Part shown: piece after piece, positions 9,092 to 19,500 of the stretch
Numbering within the stretch: position 1 is the first letter of the stretch
Layout: each line of letters opens with the position of its first letter
From: Gammaproteobacteria bacterium
GTDB lineage: Bacteria; Pseudomonadota; Gammaproteobacteria; DSM-16500
Direction: 5' to 3'
Length of the DNA stretch: 64,000 bases
NCBI GenBank assembly: GCA_021324305.1
Contig: JAJPJI010000019.1
Span: forward strand, 62,001 to 126,000
Notes under the pieces: model-generated
Database searches by the model: none
Told to the model about the DNA's origin: nothing
The model's input: the letters and a program-made list of their open reading frames with translations, nothing else
Translations under genes and position numbers: made by a program

Positions 9092-9916
9092 CTATCCGGC
9101 TGCCTGCCTGCGCATGAATCGTGATCTTTGCCGCTGCATTTGCCATAAACAAATATCTTCCAGGGACGCGACCGGCTCGCTGGTATGGGGAAGTACTTGC
9201 AAATAGGGAGCGGGACCAAATTCGGGCGTCAGTGTCAGATAATCACGGCCGGATTTCATTTGTGTGTCCCAGATAATGTCCCACCAGCGTTCGTGAGCTT
9301 CCACGTAGGATTGATACTCTGGTGCACGAGGGTCAGGAACTTGAGGGCCCTGTTCATATCCAACACGGGCATGGATGTGCAAACAGCGTTCGGCGCAGAG
9401 TTTCAGGATGTCGGATTCTTCATCGATGAGTCGCTCGCAGACAGTGACCCAATGACTGTAATCACAGCATAATTTCAGGCCGGGAAATTCCAGCAAGATA
9501 TCGCGTGTGATCCATGGATTATAAAATGTCCGACTGCGATGTGTTTCATGGGCGATGGGAATGCCAAAGTCAGCCTCGATTTTCAAAGCCTCGCGATAAA
9601 ATGTTTCCGCCTCTGTTCGAGTAAAAGCGTCACGTCCGCTATGCGCATTGATCAGTAAGGGCTGGTAAGACGCAACCTCGTTTATCTGTGCGGCAAACGA
9701 GGCGAGATGCTCGCCAACGCTTTTACCCTGGGTAAATACCATGGGTATCCATTTCAGGTCCAGGTCGTTTAATTGTGCAGTTAATTCGCCGGGCGATTCG
9801 GCTGAATACATCAATCCTGCTTCGATGGCTGTATAACCTTCATTTTTGAATTTTTTTAATGATTCATGATAGGGTGCGGAAACACCCCACAGGTGTCTGG
9901 CGAACAATAATTTCAT
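9092..9916 (-). CDS. Sugar phosphate isomerase/epimerase-type TIM barrel
   Basis: A 274-residue cytosolic protein of the xylose-isomerase-like TIM-barrel fold (AP_endonuc_2). Metal-ligand strands are visible in order: Glu in 'IPIAHETHRS', Asp and His in 'LCCDYSHWV', His in 'LHIHARVG', and Glu in 'LTPEFGP'. The fold serves sugar epimerases, hydroxypyruvate isomerase and IolE/IolI. This is not the window's IolE, which is at 56737. AAGG lies shortly before the ATG. It is divergent from the MFS transporter at 10211 and upstream of the GT39-like gene. Substrate unknown. Confidence 0.75.
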   Translation of the reverse strand: MKLLFARHLWGVSAPYHESLKKFKNEGYTAIEAGLMYSAESPGELTAQLNDLDLKWIPMVFTQGKSVGEHLASFAAQINEVASYQPLLINAHSGRDAFTRTEAETFYREALKIEADFGIPIAHETHRSRTFYNPWITRDILLEFPGLKLCCDYSHWVTVCERLIDEESDILKLCAERCLHIHARVGYEQGPQVPDPRAPEYQSYVEAHERWWDIIWDTQMKSGRDYLTLTPEFGPAPYLQVLPHTSEPVASLEDICLWQMQRQRSRFMRRQAAG

Positions 9917-10210
9917 GAGTTACCTTGTCAGTCATGCCGCATGCTGTAGATTGGGTATTGTCCTAAGAATTACTCTGTATGACAAGCCTCAGATCAGGCG
10001 AACGCAGAAAGGTCTGTTTCAAAAATGTTCTTATGTTAATACTACGCTGCAGCCAAACCTGCTTTTCGAACCATCCGCGCCTTGCCTGAAAGCAAAATCA
10101 TCATTTTGAATCAAGATTTATTTAAAATATGCCGCCTATTGGGAAATATTCAAAGACACATTACAATGTCAGTCAACATGTCAATCTTGCCGGATTAGGA
10201 GACAAGCTGA
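9917..10210. other. Divergent intergenic region, no gene seen
   Basis: A 294-base gap between the TIM-barrel gene (minus) and the MFS gene (plus). A short plus-strand reading frame from 9915 has no ribosome site and an implausible composition. The only clear signal is the AGGAG ribosome site (10197-10201) for the MFS gene's TTG start. Confidence 0.5.
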
Positions 10211-11470
10211 TTGGGTCAAGCTAAGGATTATTATAAACTGATAGCACTGTCTGCTGTGGGTTCCTGCTTTGAGTTATTTGATTTTCTTTCATTCATATTC
10301 CTTTCATCCATCCTGTCCAGGGTTTTCTTTCCGTTTCATGACAAGTCCCAGGGTCTGATTTATACATTTATTATTTTTTCAACGGGTTATTTTTTCAGGC
10401 CTGTCGGGGGCATTTTGCTCGCGCATTTCGGTGATCGTTACGGCAGAAAGCTCATATTTATATTAACACTGTTACTGATGTCGCTGCCGTCATTAATCAT
10501 TGCCTTGATGCCTGTCACGAGACAAATCGGTATTGCCGCTCCCATTCTTCTCGCTTTAATGCGGATGACGCAGGGCATTTCACTTGGAGGCGAGGTGGCT
10601 GGATCTGTAACGTATGTCGCTGAGTTTACTTCTGAACGCTGGCGAACGTTTGCCTGCAGTTTGATGACAGCATCCGCTAATGCTGGCGTATTGCTGGTTG
10701 CCTTGGTAGTGAGTGTATTGACCAATGCCTTATCTGCGGAACAAATGACTGCATTTGGCTGGCGGATTCCATTTCTGACAGGCGCGGCGCTGGGATTGAC
10801 CGCTGTCTATTTACGCAAGCGATTTTCGGAAACCCCGTTATTTCTAGAAATTCAAAATAAGCATCACATTCAAAAAGTGCCGCTGGCCTACGTCTGGAAA
10901 CATTATCGTCCCAGTTTACTGTTTGGTTTTAGCCTGGCTATTATTGTGTCAAGCTCGACTTCGACCTTTCATCTCTTTTTTCCATCCTATTTAACTGACT
11001 TCCTGAATTTTAAAATGCGGGATGTGGTGCTGGTGAGCTCGGCTGGAATTGCAGCACTGGCTATTTTCTCGCCATTGTTTGCGCTCGCTTCCATGTATAT
11101 CGGGAGACAAAGACAGTGCATGGCGGGGGCGTCTCTTTTAATCATGCTGTGTGCAGCTGCTGCATATAATAACTATGGAACAGGTACATTGGTGGATGCA
11201 TATATCTTTATTGTCCTTGTTTCGCTGGCAATTGCATTGGTTAATTCAGTCATGATGGCAATGCTTGCTGATCTTTTTCCCACCTGTGTCCGCTTTACCG
11301 GCGTGGCATTGTCTTATAACCTCGGGTGTCTGGTTGGCGCTGGATTGACACCAATGATTAATACTTATTGCATACATGCAACCGGTTATCTGAATACGCC
11401 ATTCGCACTGGTCGCTATTTTTGCTGCCCTGGCGTCGCTGGCTATGGTGTTTCATGCCAAGGCAGCTTAG
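10211..11470 (+). CDS. MFS transporter, metabolite:H+ symporter (ProP-like) family
   Basis: A 419-residue inner-membrane protein with 12 predicted helices. The loop 2-3 signature 'GDRYGRK' and the 'RMTQGISLGGEVAGSV' segment in TM4 are typical of the MHS branch (ProP, KgtP, ShiA). These transporters import small organic acids or compatible solutes using the proton gradient. TTG 10211 is taken as start because AGGAG stands 9 bases before it and the reading 'MGQAKDYYKLIALSAVGSCFELFDF' starts at the family's usual position. Substrate cannot be assigned. Confidence 0.8.
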   Translation: MGQAKDYYKLIALSAVGSCFELFDFLSFIFLSSILSRVFFPFHDKSQGLIYTFIIFSTGYFFRPVGGILLAHFGDRYGRKLIFILTLLLMSLPSLIIALMPVTRQIGIAAPILLALMRMTQGISLGGEVAGSVTYVAEFTSERWRTFACSLMTASANAGVLLVALVVSVLTNALSAEQMTAFGWRIPFLTGAALGLTAVYLRKRFSETPLFLEIQNKHHIQKVPLAYVWKHYRPSLLFGFSLAIIVSSSTSTFHLFFPSYLTDFLNFKMRDVVLVSSAGIAALAIFSPLFALASMYIGRQRQCMAGASLLIMLCAAAAYNNYGTGTLVDAYIFIVLVSLAIALVNSVMMAMLADLFPTCVRFTGVALSYNLGCLVGAGLTPMINTYCIHATGYLNTPFALVAIFAALASLAMVFHAKAA

Positions 11471-11488
11471 CGGTCATCATGTTCTGCG

Positions 11489-11668
11489 ATGCAGGAAGCA
11501 GTCAATGAAATCCATGAAGTATTCGTCAATAAAAGAGCGATTTCACTGGATCAAAGCCGGATAATGCGTCTGATTCCGGCGCCAACCACGGATAAACATC
11601 TTCCCATGTTCAAAATCGGCAAAGATGGAAAATTACGCAGAATTCGAACCGCTATTTGCGCGGTGTAA
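11489..11668 (+). CDS. Hypothetical 59-residue ORF
   Basis: A short reading frame just after the MFS gene gives a protein-like, basic sequence ('LRRIRTAICAV' at its end) with balanced composition. No ribosome site is obvious apart from purine-poor sequence, and no domain is recognised. It may be a gene remnant. A second tiny frame (11680-11784) follows. The rest of 11669-11890 shows nothing but an inverted repeat GATTTCAT/ATGAAATC around 11740-11778. Confidence 0.3.
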   Translation: MQEAVNEIHEVFVNKRAISLDQSRIMRLIPAPTTDKHLPMFKIGKDGKLRRIRTAICAV

Positions 11669-11894
11669 ATCAGCTAGACATGGATAAACTGACCGAATTA
11701 TCCAATTGCAGCAAGTTATCGTTTTTATTTCATCATGCGCAACTGGATTTCATTTTTTCATGGTTGGTCATGATGAAATCGTAAAACTTCTTTCCACTTA
11801 AGTGCCTGAGTAATTGATCATTATGTTTCTGCTGTCGGACAAGGGCATTGTAAGGTATCTGACCTGATGACGATTCTTCTCATCCCCCGGTTTT

Positions 11895-11927
11895 CATAAG
11901 CTTTCCTTAAGCTTTCTGTGATACATT
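11895..11927 (+). promoter_or_regulatory. PmrA-type box and -10 for the kinase-like gene
   Basis: CATAAG (11895-11900), five bases, CTTAAG (11906-11911), ten bases, then TACATT (11922-11927) as a -10. The known PmrA box is YTTAAK-N5-YTTAAK, and the left half here has one mismatch. The arrangement matches two other loci in this window (26479-26512 and 51318-51399), all before effector-like genes. Confidence 0.55.
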
Positions 11928-11966
11928 CTGCGCAATTATTATACACAATCAAGAGGCAGTATTAAG

Positions 11967-13448
11967 ATGTTACCAAGAGCCGCCAATTTGGCTAGATATA
12001 CCAGAGAGATACATCGTACCTCACATCCCCGCCCGACTGAGCGGGTAAAACCAGATACTGCCAAACCTGCTACCGTCAAGCCGGCTAAGGAAATGAAAAT
12101 AGAAAGGAAAAAACCTTCTGTAGAAAAACGAAAGCAGCCAGTTCCACGGGTTGATTTCCGAGTTCCGCTTATCGCTGCTCAGCCTGTCCAGGTTCATCGC
12201 GAAGTAAAGGTTCCAGCAGCAAAGAAAGAATCTACGCAACTTCAGCGCCGGCGTGTTCAGAAACACTCATCCGGCTCTGGTCACGAACAACGCCGGTATT
12301 ATTCGGCCAATTCAGGAAAAAGTTCTTCCCGTCAGATCATGGAAGTACTGGATAGAGAACCAACAGCTTCAATCAAGGATAAACTGCTGTTGCTGGCGAT
12401 CGCAGGTGGAATGGCATTGCTCGCCTATCAGCTTTATAAAGATAACTTCCAGGAGCCGGTGCTCGATGACTCAGTCATGAAAGGTGACAATTCCAATGTG
12501 AAAGATCTGAGTGTTGTGAGTTCAACCGAAATAAAATCCGCTGGTCACAAGGTTCTCGCTGGGCGTTCACACGGACATAAGGTTGTACTTGAGAATGAGC
12601 ATGGAGAGCATAGATATTATTATTACAAGGAACCCTTCAGTCGTGAGGGCCTGATTCGTGAATTAATTCTTGGCGCGTTAGGAAAGAAACTTCTGGGCGA
12701 CGAATTTCCAAAAGTATATGCCGTTGAAACACCGGTCGATGCGAATCGGTCGCGATATGGAGTCATGTCTGAAAGCCTGGGTACGAATGTCAGGCTAGAT
12801 AATCTGGAAACATGGGCAGAAATGTATGATGAAGACGAGGAAGAAATCAATTTTGGTCCAGCTCATCTGGGTGAAGCACTGGCCTTCGATAAATTATTTG
12901 GCAAAACAGATTCCAAGCTTGCTAACCTGATTGTGAAGCGGGACCATCATGGAAACTGCTATTCGATTGATAATGAATCCGGCTTTAATATGGCTCCCAC
13001 CTTCATTGCGGATGCGGCCGAGGCAGTCAGTTTTATCGGCGAATTCAGAAGCAAAACATTTATCGAACACTCCATGGAACAGCAAAATGATATCGGTCTT
13101 GATACCAATGAAAATATTCATCAGCCATTAAAGGCAAACAAGATAGTGAAGGACAAGGTTGAACCCATATTCAGGCAGGCGGTTAAAAATGATCTGGAAA
13201 ATGGCCGCGTGATTGCATTTTATGAGAAATTCGCCTCGCTCAGTGAAAATGATTTTAATGATATCTTCAATCAGTTTGGTTCGCTGATCCATGAAGACGA
13301 ACGAAAATTGTATCTCGCGGACCTCAAGGAAAGGCAGGCTGCAACCAGGAAATATCTGCAAGAGTATAAAACACCCGGGTTGTGTGGACGTTCTGCATAC
13401 CAGGATGTGGTGAGCACGATATCTGGCTGGTTTGGCCTGCGAAAATAA
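11967..13448 (+). CDS. Kinase-fold effector candidate with basic/proline N-terminus and one TM
   Basis: A 493-residue protein with three parts. Residues 1-125 are basic, Pro/Lys/Arg-rich and probably disordered. Residues about 138-157 form one hydrophobic segment. Residues 190-345 look like a small kinase lobe arrangement. In that region Lys221 ('YYYYKE') and Glu232 would be the ATP-site pair, Asp315 and Asn320 in 'GKTDSKLANLIV' fit a catalytic loop (D-x(4)-N), and Asp335 in 'CYSIDNESGF' fits the metal-binding DFG position. The pattern resembles HipA/PI4-kinase-like atypical kinases more than Hanks kinases. The C-terminal helical part is unassigned. No Sec signal. A PmrA-type box precedes the gene, and a strong terminator follows. 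Kinase fold is inferred from motif spacing; activity and secretion are not shown. Confidence 0.6.
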   Translation: MLPRAANLARYTREIHRTSHPRPTERVKPDTAKPATVKPAKEMKIERKKPSVEKRKQPVPRVDFRVPLIAAQPVQVHREVKVPAAKKESTQLQRRRVQKHSSGSGHEQRRYYSANSGKSSSRQIMEVLDREPTASIKDKLLLLAIAGGMALLAYQLYKDNFQEPVLDDSVMKGDNSNVKDLSVVSSTEIKSAGHKVLAGRSHGHKVVLENEHGEHRYYYYKEPFSREGLIRELILGALGKKLLGDEFPKVYAVETPVDANRSRYGVMSESLGTNVRLDNLETWAEMYDEDEEEINFGPAHLGEALAFDKLFGKTDSKLANLIVKRDHHGNCYSIDNESGFNMAPTFIADAAEAVSFIGEFRSKTFIEHSMEQQNDIGLDTNENIHQPLKANKIVKDKVEPIFRQAVKNDLENGRVIAFYEKFASLSENDFNDIFNQFGSLIHEDERKLYLADLKERQAATRKYLQEYKTPGLCGRSAYQDVVSTISGWFGLRK

Positions 13449-13471
13449 TAACCTGATACTCTGAATCGAAG

Positions 13472-13505
13472 AGCCGGATAGACATCATGTCTATCCGGCT
13501 TTTTT
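13472..13505 (+). terminator. Rho-independent terminator after the kinase-like gene
   Basis: A perfect 14-bp stem (13472-13485 with 13487-13500, the central bases forming the real loop) is followed by a run of T residues. It is the clearest intrinsic terminator in the window. Confidence 0.92.
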
Positions 13506-13647
13506 AATTCGTATTCATTTGCTTTCGCTGATCCGGAGGAAGATTGTTATCCCTTGAATTATAAAAATGTCTGTCAGAAATGCGCTAATAAATTGTATCC
13601 ATTGAAATAATCAAGGTTGTAACTGAATGGAGGGCAGATTTTTAAGG

Positions 13648-13653
13648 TATAAT
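13648..13653 (+). promoter_or_regulatory. Possible -10 element of the diguanylate cyclase gene
   Basis: TATAAT 42 bases before the GTG start matches the sigma-70 -10 consensus. No good -35 is seen at 16-18 bases upstream, so an activator may be needed. Confidence 0.4.
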
Positions 13654-13695
13654 AATCTTAGAAATCATGATTTGTGAAACTCCAGGGAGACGGGT

Positions 13696-15819
13696 GTGAA
13701 TAATGTAAATAAACTGGATCAGCCAATACCTGTCGCTGCAAACGAGTTATTGAGTGACGGGTATGCCAATAACGATATTCAGGGGAAAATTCTCACTGAG
13801 CAGATAAGCATATTGTATAAAAACCTGATGATCAGCATTCCTGCAAACTTTGTCTGTGCGACCGTGGTGTTTGCAGGATTGTATCAGACCGCCAGCGCAG
13901 GTTCTTTATGGAGCTGGTATATTGCCGTTATTCTGACATCGTTATTTCGTGTTGCATTGATATATTATTTTCACCGCCATCCAAATGAAAATGATTTAAA
14001 TCTTGGGTTGTTCGTGTTTGGCGTCGCGATATCTGCTGCTATCTGGGGAGTGGCAGATTCCATGCTGATGCCGGATGAGCAGCTGGTTGAACAGATGATT
14101 ATCATCGTTATCGTCGCTGGTATCACGGCTGGCGGCATACAAACATTATATGCCAATTTGATAGCATCCATTGTATACGTTGTTCTGATTGTGACGCCAT
14201 TATGTATCTGGCTTTTTTCACAAAGTGGTTACTCCTATTTTGTTTTGGGTATCGCCATGACAACCTATTTAATCTTCACGGTGGCTACGGCCATGCGCGG
14301 ATATAAACAGTTATACATGAGGTTAAGGCTGCAGTTCGAAAATCTACGGCTTGCTGAAAACCTGTCGCAAATGAATGCGCAGTTGCAACAGGTGAATCAA
14401 TCGCTGAAGGAAAGCGAAGCGACATTAAGGAACACAGAAGAAAACGCGCCGATTGGTCTTGCCATCGTGTCTTTGCAGGGAAGATGGCTGCGAGTCAATC
14501 ATGCGCTGTGCGATATTCTTGGTTATGGAAGGGAAGAGCTTGAAAACCTCACTTTTCAGGACATTGCTCATCCTGATGACAAGGAAGACCTCTATTTGCA
14601 AAATTTATTACAGGGCAGGCTTGCATCGTGTCAGTATGAAAAACAATTCATCAAGAAAAATGGTCAATCTGTCTGGGGGTTGATAAATGAATCGCTGCAA
14701 AGGGATGCCGATGGAAAACCAGTTAATCGAATCATACAGATACAGGATATCAGCATTCGCAAGGATTACGAGATAAAAATGTCCGCGCTGAATGAGCGTA
14801 CCTCACTCATGCTCAGTCAGTTACAGCAGCACGAAGATGAAATGAACATGATCAACAAGATGAATGAGAGGCTCCAGGCCTGCCGAAAAACCGATGAAGC
14901 ATATTCCATTATATATATTTCAGCCCAGGACATTTTTCCGGATTTAAGCGGCGGCCTTGCCATTTTCAATGACAGTACGAATAATCTGGAAACAGTCTTG
15001 CAATGGGGTCCGGAGCGTTTATTAAAAAAGGAATTTTCCATAGATGACTGCTGGGCTTTGCGAGCGGGTCATCCCTATATTGTTAATGATGTCAATCGCG
15101 AGATGCTCTGTAAACACTTTGATGGTGTCGTGTCAGGCGGGTATGTCAACCTGCCCCTGACTGTGCAAAGCGGTATCATCGGAATGTTGCATCTGAGTGC
15201 CAGGAACGGAAACACGATTTCCAAAACACAGCTGCAGCTCGCCACGATATTCAATGAAGTTATTAAACTCTCTATTGCCAATATCCGGCTTCATGAGGCG
15301 TTACAGGACCAGGCCATACATGATCCATTAACCGGCTTATATAATCGCCGCTATTTGAATGAAATCATGCAGCCCATCCTTAATCGTATCATTCAGGAAA
15401 AGGGAACACTTTGTGTCTGCATGATCGATATTGATAATTTCAAACAGTTTAATGACTTGTATGGTCATGAAGCGGGCGATGAAGTACTGACATATGTCGG
15501 GTCTTTGCTGCGGCGGGAGTTTCAGGGCGTGAATATAGCTTGCCGATATGGTGGAGAAGAATTTCTGGTGCTTATGCCTGATACGACAATTCAATATGCC
15601 GTCAAGCATCTTGACGAAATCCGCAAGAATGTAAGAAATGAAGATATATTTGTCGGTGACCGACATTTGCCGCATATCACATTATCCATTGGTGTTGCCC
15701 AGGCGCCTGATCATGGCGAAACGGCTGATGAAGTCATCAATGCGGCGGACACAGCCTTGTATTCGGCAAAAAACACAGGAAAAGACAAAGTGACAGAGTA
15801 CGCTTTAATTCAGGCATGA
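13696..15819 (+). CDS. Membrane diguanylate cyclase (TM-PAS-GAF-GGDEF)
   Basis: A 707-residue sensor enzyme that should make cyclic di-GMP. Order of parts: about six transmembrane helices (45-205), a coiled coil (210-245), a PAS domain (about 245-365, 'NAPIGLAIVSLQGRWLRVN'), a GAF domain (about 385-540), and a GGDEF domain (548-700). The catalytic loop is GGEEF at 619-623, an active variant, and 'DPLTGLYNRRYL' opens the domain. The allosteric RxxD I-site, normally just before the loop, reads QGVN, so canonical product inhibition is probably lost. GTG start with GGGAGA upstream. There is no EAL domain. The signal sensed by PAS/GAF is unknown. Confidence 0.9.
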   Translation: MNNVNKLDQPIPVAANELLSDGYANNDIQGKILTEQISILYKNLMISIPANFVCATVVFAGLYQTASAGSLWSWYIAVILTSLFRVALIYYFHRHPNENDLNLGLFVFGVAISAAIWGVADSMLMPDEQLVEQMIIIVIVAGITAGGIQTLYANLIASIVYVVLIVTPLCIWLFSQSGYSYFVLGIAMTTYLIFTVATAMRGYKQLYMRLRLQFENLRLAENLSQMNAQLQQVNQSLKESEATLRNTEENAPIGLAIVSLQGRWLRVNHALCDILGYGREELENLTFQDIAHPDDKEDLYLQNLLQGRLASCQYEKQFIKKNGQSVWGLINESLQRDADGKPVNRIIQIQDISIRKDYEIKMSALNERTSLMLSQLQQHEDEMNMINKMNERLQACRKTDEAYSIIYISAQDIFPDLSGGLAIFNDSTNNLETVLQWGPERLLKKEFSIDDCWALRAGHPYIVNDVNREMLCKHFDGVVSGGYVNLPLTVQSGIIGMLHLSARNGNTISKTQLQLATIFNEVIKLSIANIRLHEALQDQAIHDPLTGLYNRRYLNEIMQPILNRIIQEKGTLCVCMIDIDNFKQFNDLYGHEAGDEVLTYVGSLLRREFQGVNIACRYGGEEFLVLMPDTTIQYAVKHLDEIRKNVRNEDIFVGDRHLPHITLSIGVAQAPDHGETADEVINAADTALYSAKNTGKDKVTEYALIQA

Positions 15820-15943
15820 TACTCTAGAGTCCGTATTTGTCTGATTTTCTCTCCGATCAGTTTTATGTGATTGAAATGACTCCCGCTATCAGTTTATCCT
15901 GTAAGTAACACTTCAAATTAATTGAATTAAGGATAATGACGAA

Positions 15944-16528
15944 ATGCAGCGAATCATGATGCGCTTGTTTTTAATGGCCGTGTTATTTTTTTCCATGGCT
16001 GTTTCAGCCCAGGCAACCGAGATTTACAACTTTGATCCCATGCATACCTATGTTCTCTGGCATGTCAATCACTTCGGATTTTCAGAGCAGGCTGGCAAAT
16101 TCACCATGGTGGATGGAACTATCACTCTGGATGAGTCTAAACCGCAAGACAGCAAGGTCAATGTGACTATACATACTGACGACATCGCTACTGGCATACC
16201 AAAACTGGATGAGCATCTGAAATCTGGAGATTTTTTTAATGTCACAAAATACCCAACTGCAACGTTTGTGAGCAATAAGGTACAAGTGACAGGCAAGGAT
16301 ACCGGAAAAGTATATGGTCTGTTGACGCTTGTGGGTGTGACCAGGCCGGTTGTATTGGAAGTAAAACTTTTGAAGATGGGCATGCATCCCATGAAAAACA
16401 AAAAGTCACTTGGTTTTAGTGCGACAACGATGATCAAGCGCTCGGATTTCGGAATGAAAGCCTATCTTCCCGCGTTAGGTGATGATGTGCAGATTGAAAT
16501 CGGAGCTGAAGCAAACTTAGCGGGTTAA
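15944..16528 (+). CDS. yceI: YceI-family periplasmic lipocalin-like protein
   Basis: A 194-residue protein with a Sec signal peptide (cleavage near AQA-TE, residue 25) followed by the YceI beta-barrel: 'FDPMHTYVLWHVNHFGFSEQAGKF' (family start), 'HLKSGDFFNVTKYPTATFVS', and a conserved end 'DFGMKAYLPALGDDVQIEI'. YceI proteins bind a long isoprenoid such as octaprenyl-phenol derivatives in a lipocalin-like cavity and respond to base or osmotic stress in E. coli. It is immediately followed by a cytochrome b561 gene, the same pairing as E. coli yceI/yceJ, so electron transfer to or from a bound quinol-like lipid is plausible. Confidence 0.9.
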   Translation: MQRIMMRLFLMAVLFFSMAVSAQATEIYNFDPMHTYVLWHVNHFGFSEQAGKFTMVDGTITLDESKPQDSKVNVTIHTDDIATGIPKLDEHLKSGDFFNVTKYPTATFVSNKVQVTGKDTGKVYGLLTLVGVTRPVVLEVKLLKMGMHPMKNKKSLGFSATTMIKRSDFGMKAYLPALGDDVQIEIGAEANLAG

Positions 16529-19500
16529 CTGGTAACTGATATGCCAAATCTACGAAATAATCAGCATGAATATGGCTCTATTGCAATCCTGCTGCATTGG
16601 GTGATGGCTGTGCTTATCATCGCTCTGCTGATTTTGGGTTTATACATGACTGAATTGCCGATTGGCTTGCGCAAGCTGCGATTTTATGGATGGCATAAGG
16701 AGCTTGGCGTTCTCGTATTCATGCTGGCAATGATAAGGGTAGTCTGGCGATTGGCAAATATCACGCCGTTACTTGCACCTTATCTGCCTTTATGGGAAGC
16801 ATTCGCTGCACGTTGTGTGCATTGGGCATTTTATTTGTTAATGGGCATATTGCCGATCACTGGATGGATCATGTCATCTGCTGCGGGATTGCCAGTTTCC
16901 TTTTTTGGATGGTTTGTACTTCCGGATCTGGTGTCGCCGAATCATGACTTGTTCATGTTTTTTCGTGAATTACATGAATGGTTGGCCTGGGCCATGATAG
17001 CTCTTATCTGTCTTCATGTCATGGCAGCGCTCAAGCACCACTTTATCAACAAGGATGATATATTACGCAGAATGCTGCCATGAAAAAACCTATCGTGCTT
17101 GGATGAATTACGACTTGTAAAATATTCGGGTTGTTACCAGCGTAACGGTTTGCCATGGCGGAAAAAGCCGCCTGTAGGTCCGTTATCAGGCAGGGTAGCA
17201 GCCCATACCACACTGGCTGCGCCAATTGACACAGGGCCTCCGCCAGCTCCACCCATATCAGTGGCAACCCAGCCGGGACAAACAGCATTGACCAGGATCC
17301 CGGTATTAGCGAGTTCTCCAGCAAGTGTCCGCGTGAGAGCGTTGAGGGCTGCTTTTGATACCTGATAGGCCGGAGGACCGTTTCCCATTTCATTAATTGA
17401 TCCTGCCTGGCTTGAGACATTTACAATCCGGCCATGACGGGATTTTTTGATCAAGGGCAGAAATACGCGAATCATTCTCCAGGCACCAAAGAGATTGGTT
17501 TCAATGGCCTGTCTGACCGTGCCTTCTAGATCAGCAGTGGAGGCTTTCTCCCAGGTATCATAAAGAATGCCAGCATTATTGATCAGAATGTCCAGATGTC
17601 CATAGGTGTCATTCACGGTCTGAAATAGTTGATTGATGGAATCATCACTGGTTACATCCAGCTGACAGGGAATGATCTTGCCATTGATGCTATTTTCATT
17701 GCCGAGCTTTTCGGCTGCGGCGCGTCCTTTTTCTGGATCACGTGAGCCTAATAGTACGGTATGACCTTTTTGCGCAAGTTGCAGGCATACTTCAAGTCCA
17801 ATGCCTCGATTCGCGCCAGTGACCAATGCAATCTGGTGAACAGCAGGTGATAACATATCTGCCTTATAATTTTATGAGGTTTTAGTATCAGCCTTGTTCC
17901 ATTCACACACTTCAAGACCGTCAACAATACGTTCTGTCGGTGTAAAATTATCGCGTGATGATACGGGTTCAATCATTTGTTTCGCGATCAGTATTGAATT
18001 AGCCGGGGCATGTTTTTGCATATGTCCTGCGATGTCTATGGTCCGGTCACTGAATTGTTCGAGAGGAATGGAATCGTCATAATACACATGTCCGGCATTA
18101 ATGCCGCATCGAATGACAAAATCACGCTTCATTACTTTTACACTTCGATTGAAGTATTCCAGGCCATTCAGAATATTCTGGGCAGCTTGCACGGCATCTT
18201 CTATGGTATTAAAGCAAGCCATCACCCCATCTGGTGTCCATGCTGCCTTGATCAGGCCGTGTTCCTTGAATTTTGCTTCAACAAAATTGTGATATTCCAG
18301 AAAATCATGCTCGACAATGCCAGGATCCTCACCCTGTTTCATGCCTGTTGAATCTTCGACATCAATAGCAAGAAATGCAAGATCGCGGCCAATCTTTTCC
18401 AGTTCTTTTTTGATATTCGCAAATTCTTTCAACAATTCCTGGCGATTTTTTCCTGATGCCAGGCTCGCTGCTTCCATTTTGCTTGCAAGCAGCGCAACTT
18501 TGTCTTTCTGGGTTGATGATTTATAGGTTTTCTGAATTTGTTTCAATTCCCGCATCATTCTGCGTTTTTGCTCGATAAATCGGATTTTTTCTGAGAAAGA
18601 TTTCGTGAGATCAATCAGGATCAATATCGCAACAAGTGTAATCACGCGGGACAAATCAAAGCCGGCGATTTTTGTTGGAACGTAATGTTCGACTGAATTA
18701 TTGAATGTGATTTCAAAATTAATAATGGGCTGCAGATAAGAATAGTCATTCAGATTCGACATGTATGGCATGACCAGGCCGAAGATGGTTAATAACAGCA
18801 TTACAACGAGAGCCCATCTGATTAGTGCAAGAGCGAAGATAAGTATCCTGGAAATAAATTTAAACATATATCTGCTCGCTTCTGATAATACCTAATATGA
18901 TTATAGCCTTAACAGATAGATATTGCCTATGCGGCTATGCTTGACTCATACTGAATTGAATGATATGGAAGCAGAATTCGTTAAACTGTATATCATGCAT
19001 GCATGATATCTTCGGGCCAATTTGATATTTTCCAATATCATGGATTATATTATTTTTTCAAATGGATATTTTTATTGATGTTCAGTGAAGGGAGAGGGAA
19101 TTCAACATGTTGGAAAGAGCCAGAAACACGGTTACAGACACAGGGAGTTATCTGTGGTCATTAACAAGTCCGAATGTTCCAAATCACACCATCAGTGCAT
19201 CGGCAGGCACGGCTATTCTATTGGTCACAGCCTATGACACACTGTCAGGGTGTTGCGATAGCTATTCCATGTACGCCAAATTAGGCATTGGCTTGACGCT
19301 TGAATTGCTGGCGGTGAATGAATATGGTTGGGGTAAGGCCTTGCATGGCGTGGCGAATGGTCTGAGCTCTATGAAGGAAGGTCTCAGTTCACGGTTTTTC
19401 AAACCTGCTGTTACTGCGCGTGTAAATGGTCCATCAGACACATCAAAAGAGGAAATCAATTCCTCCCCAGGATTAAAGAAATCCCAGTAACAGCATTATC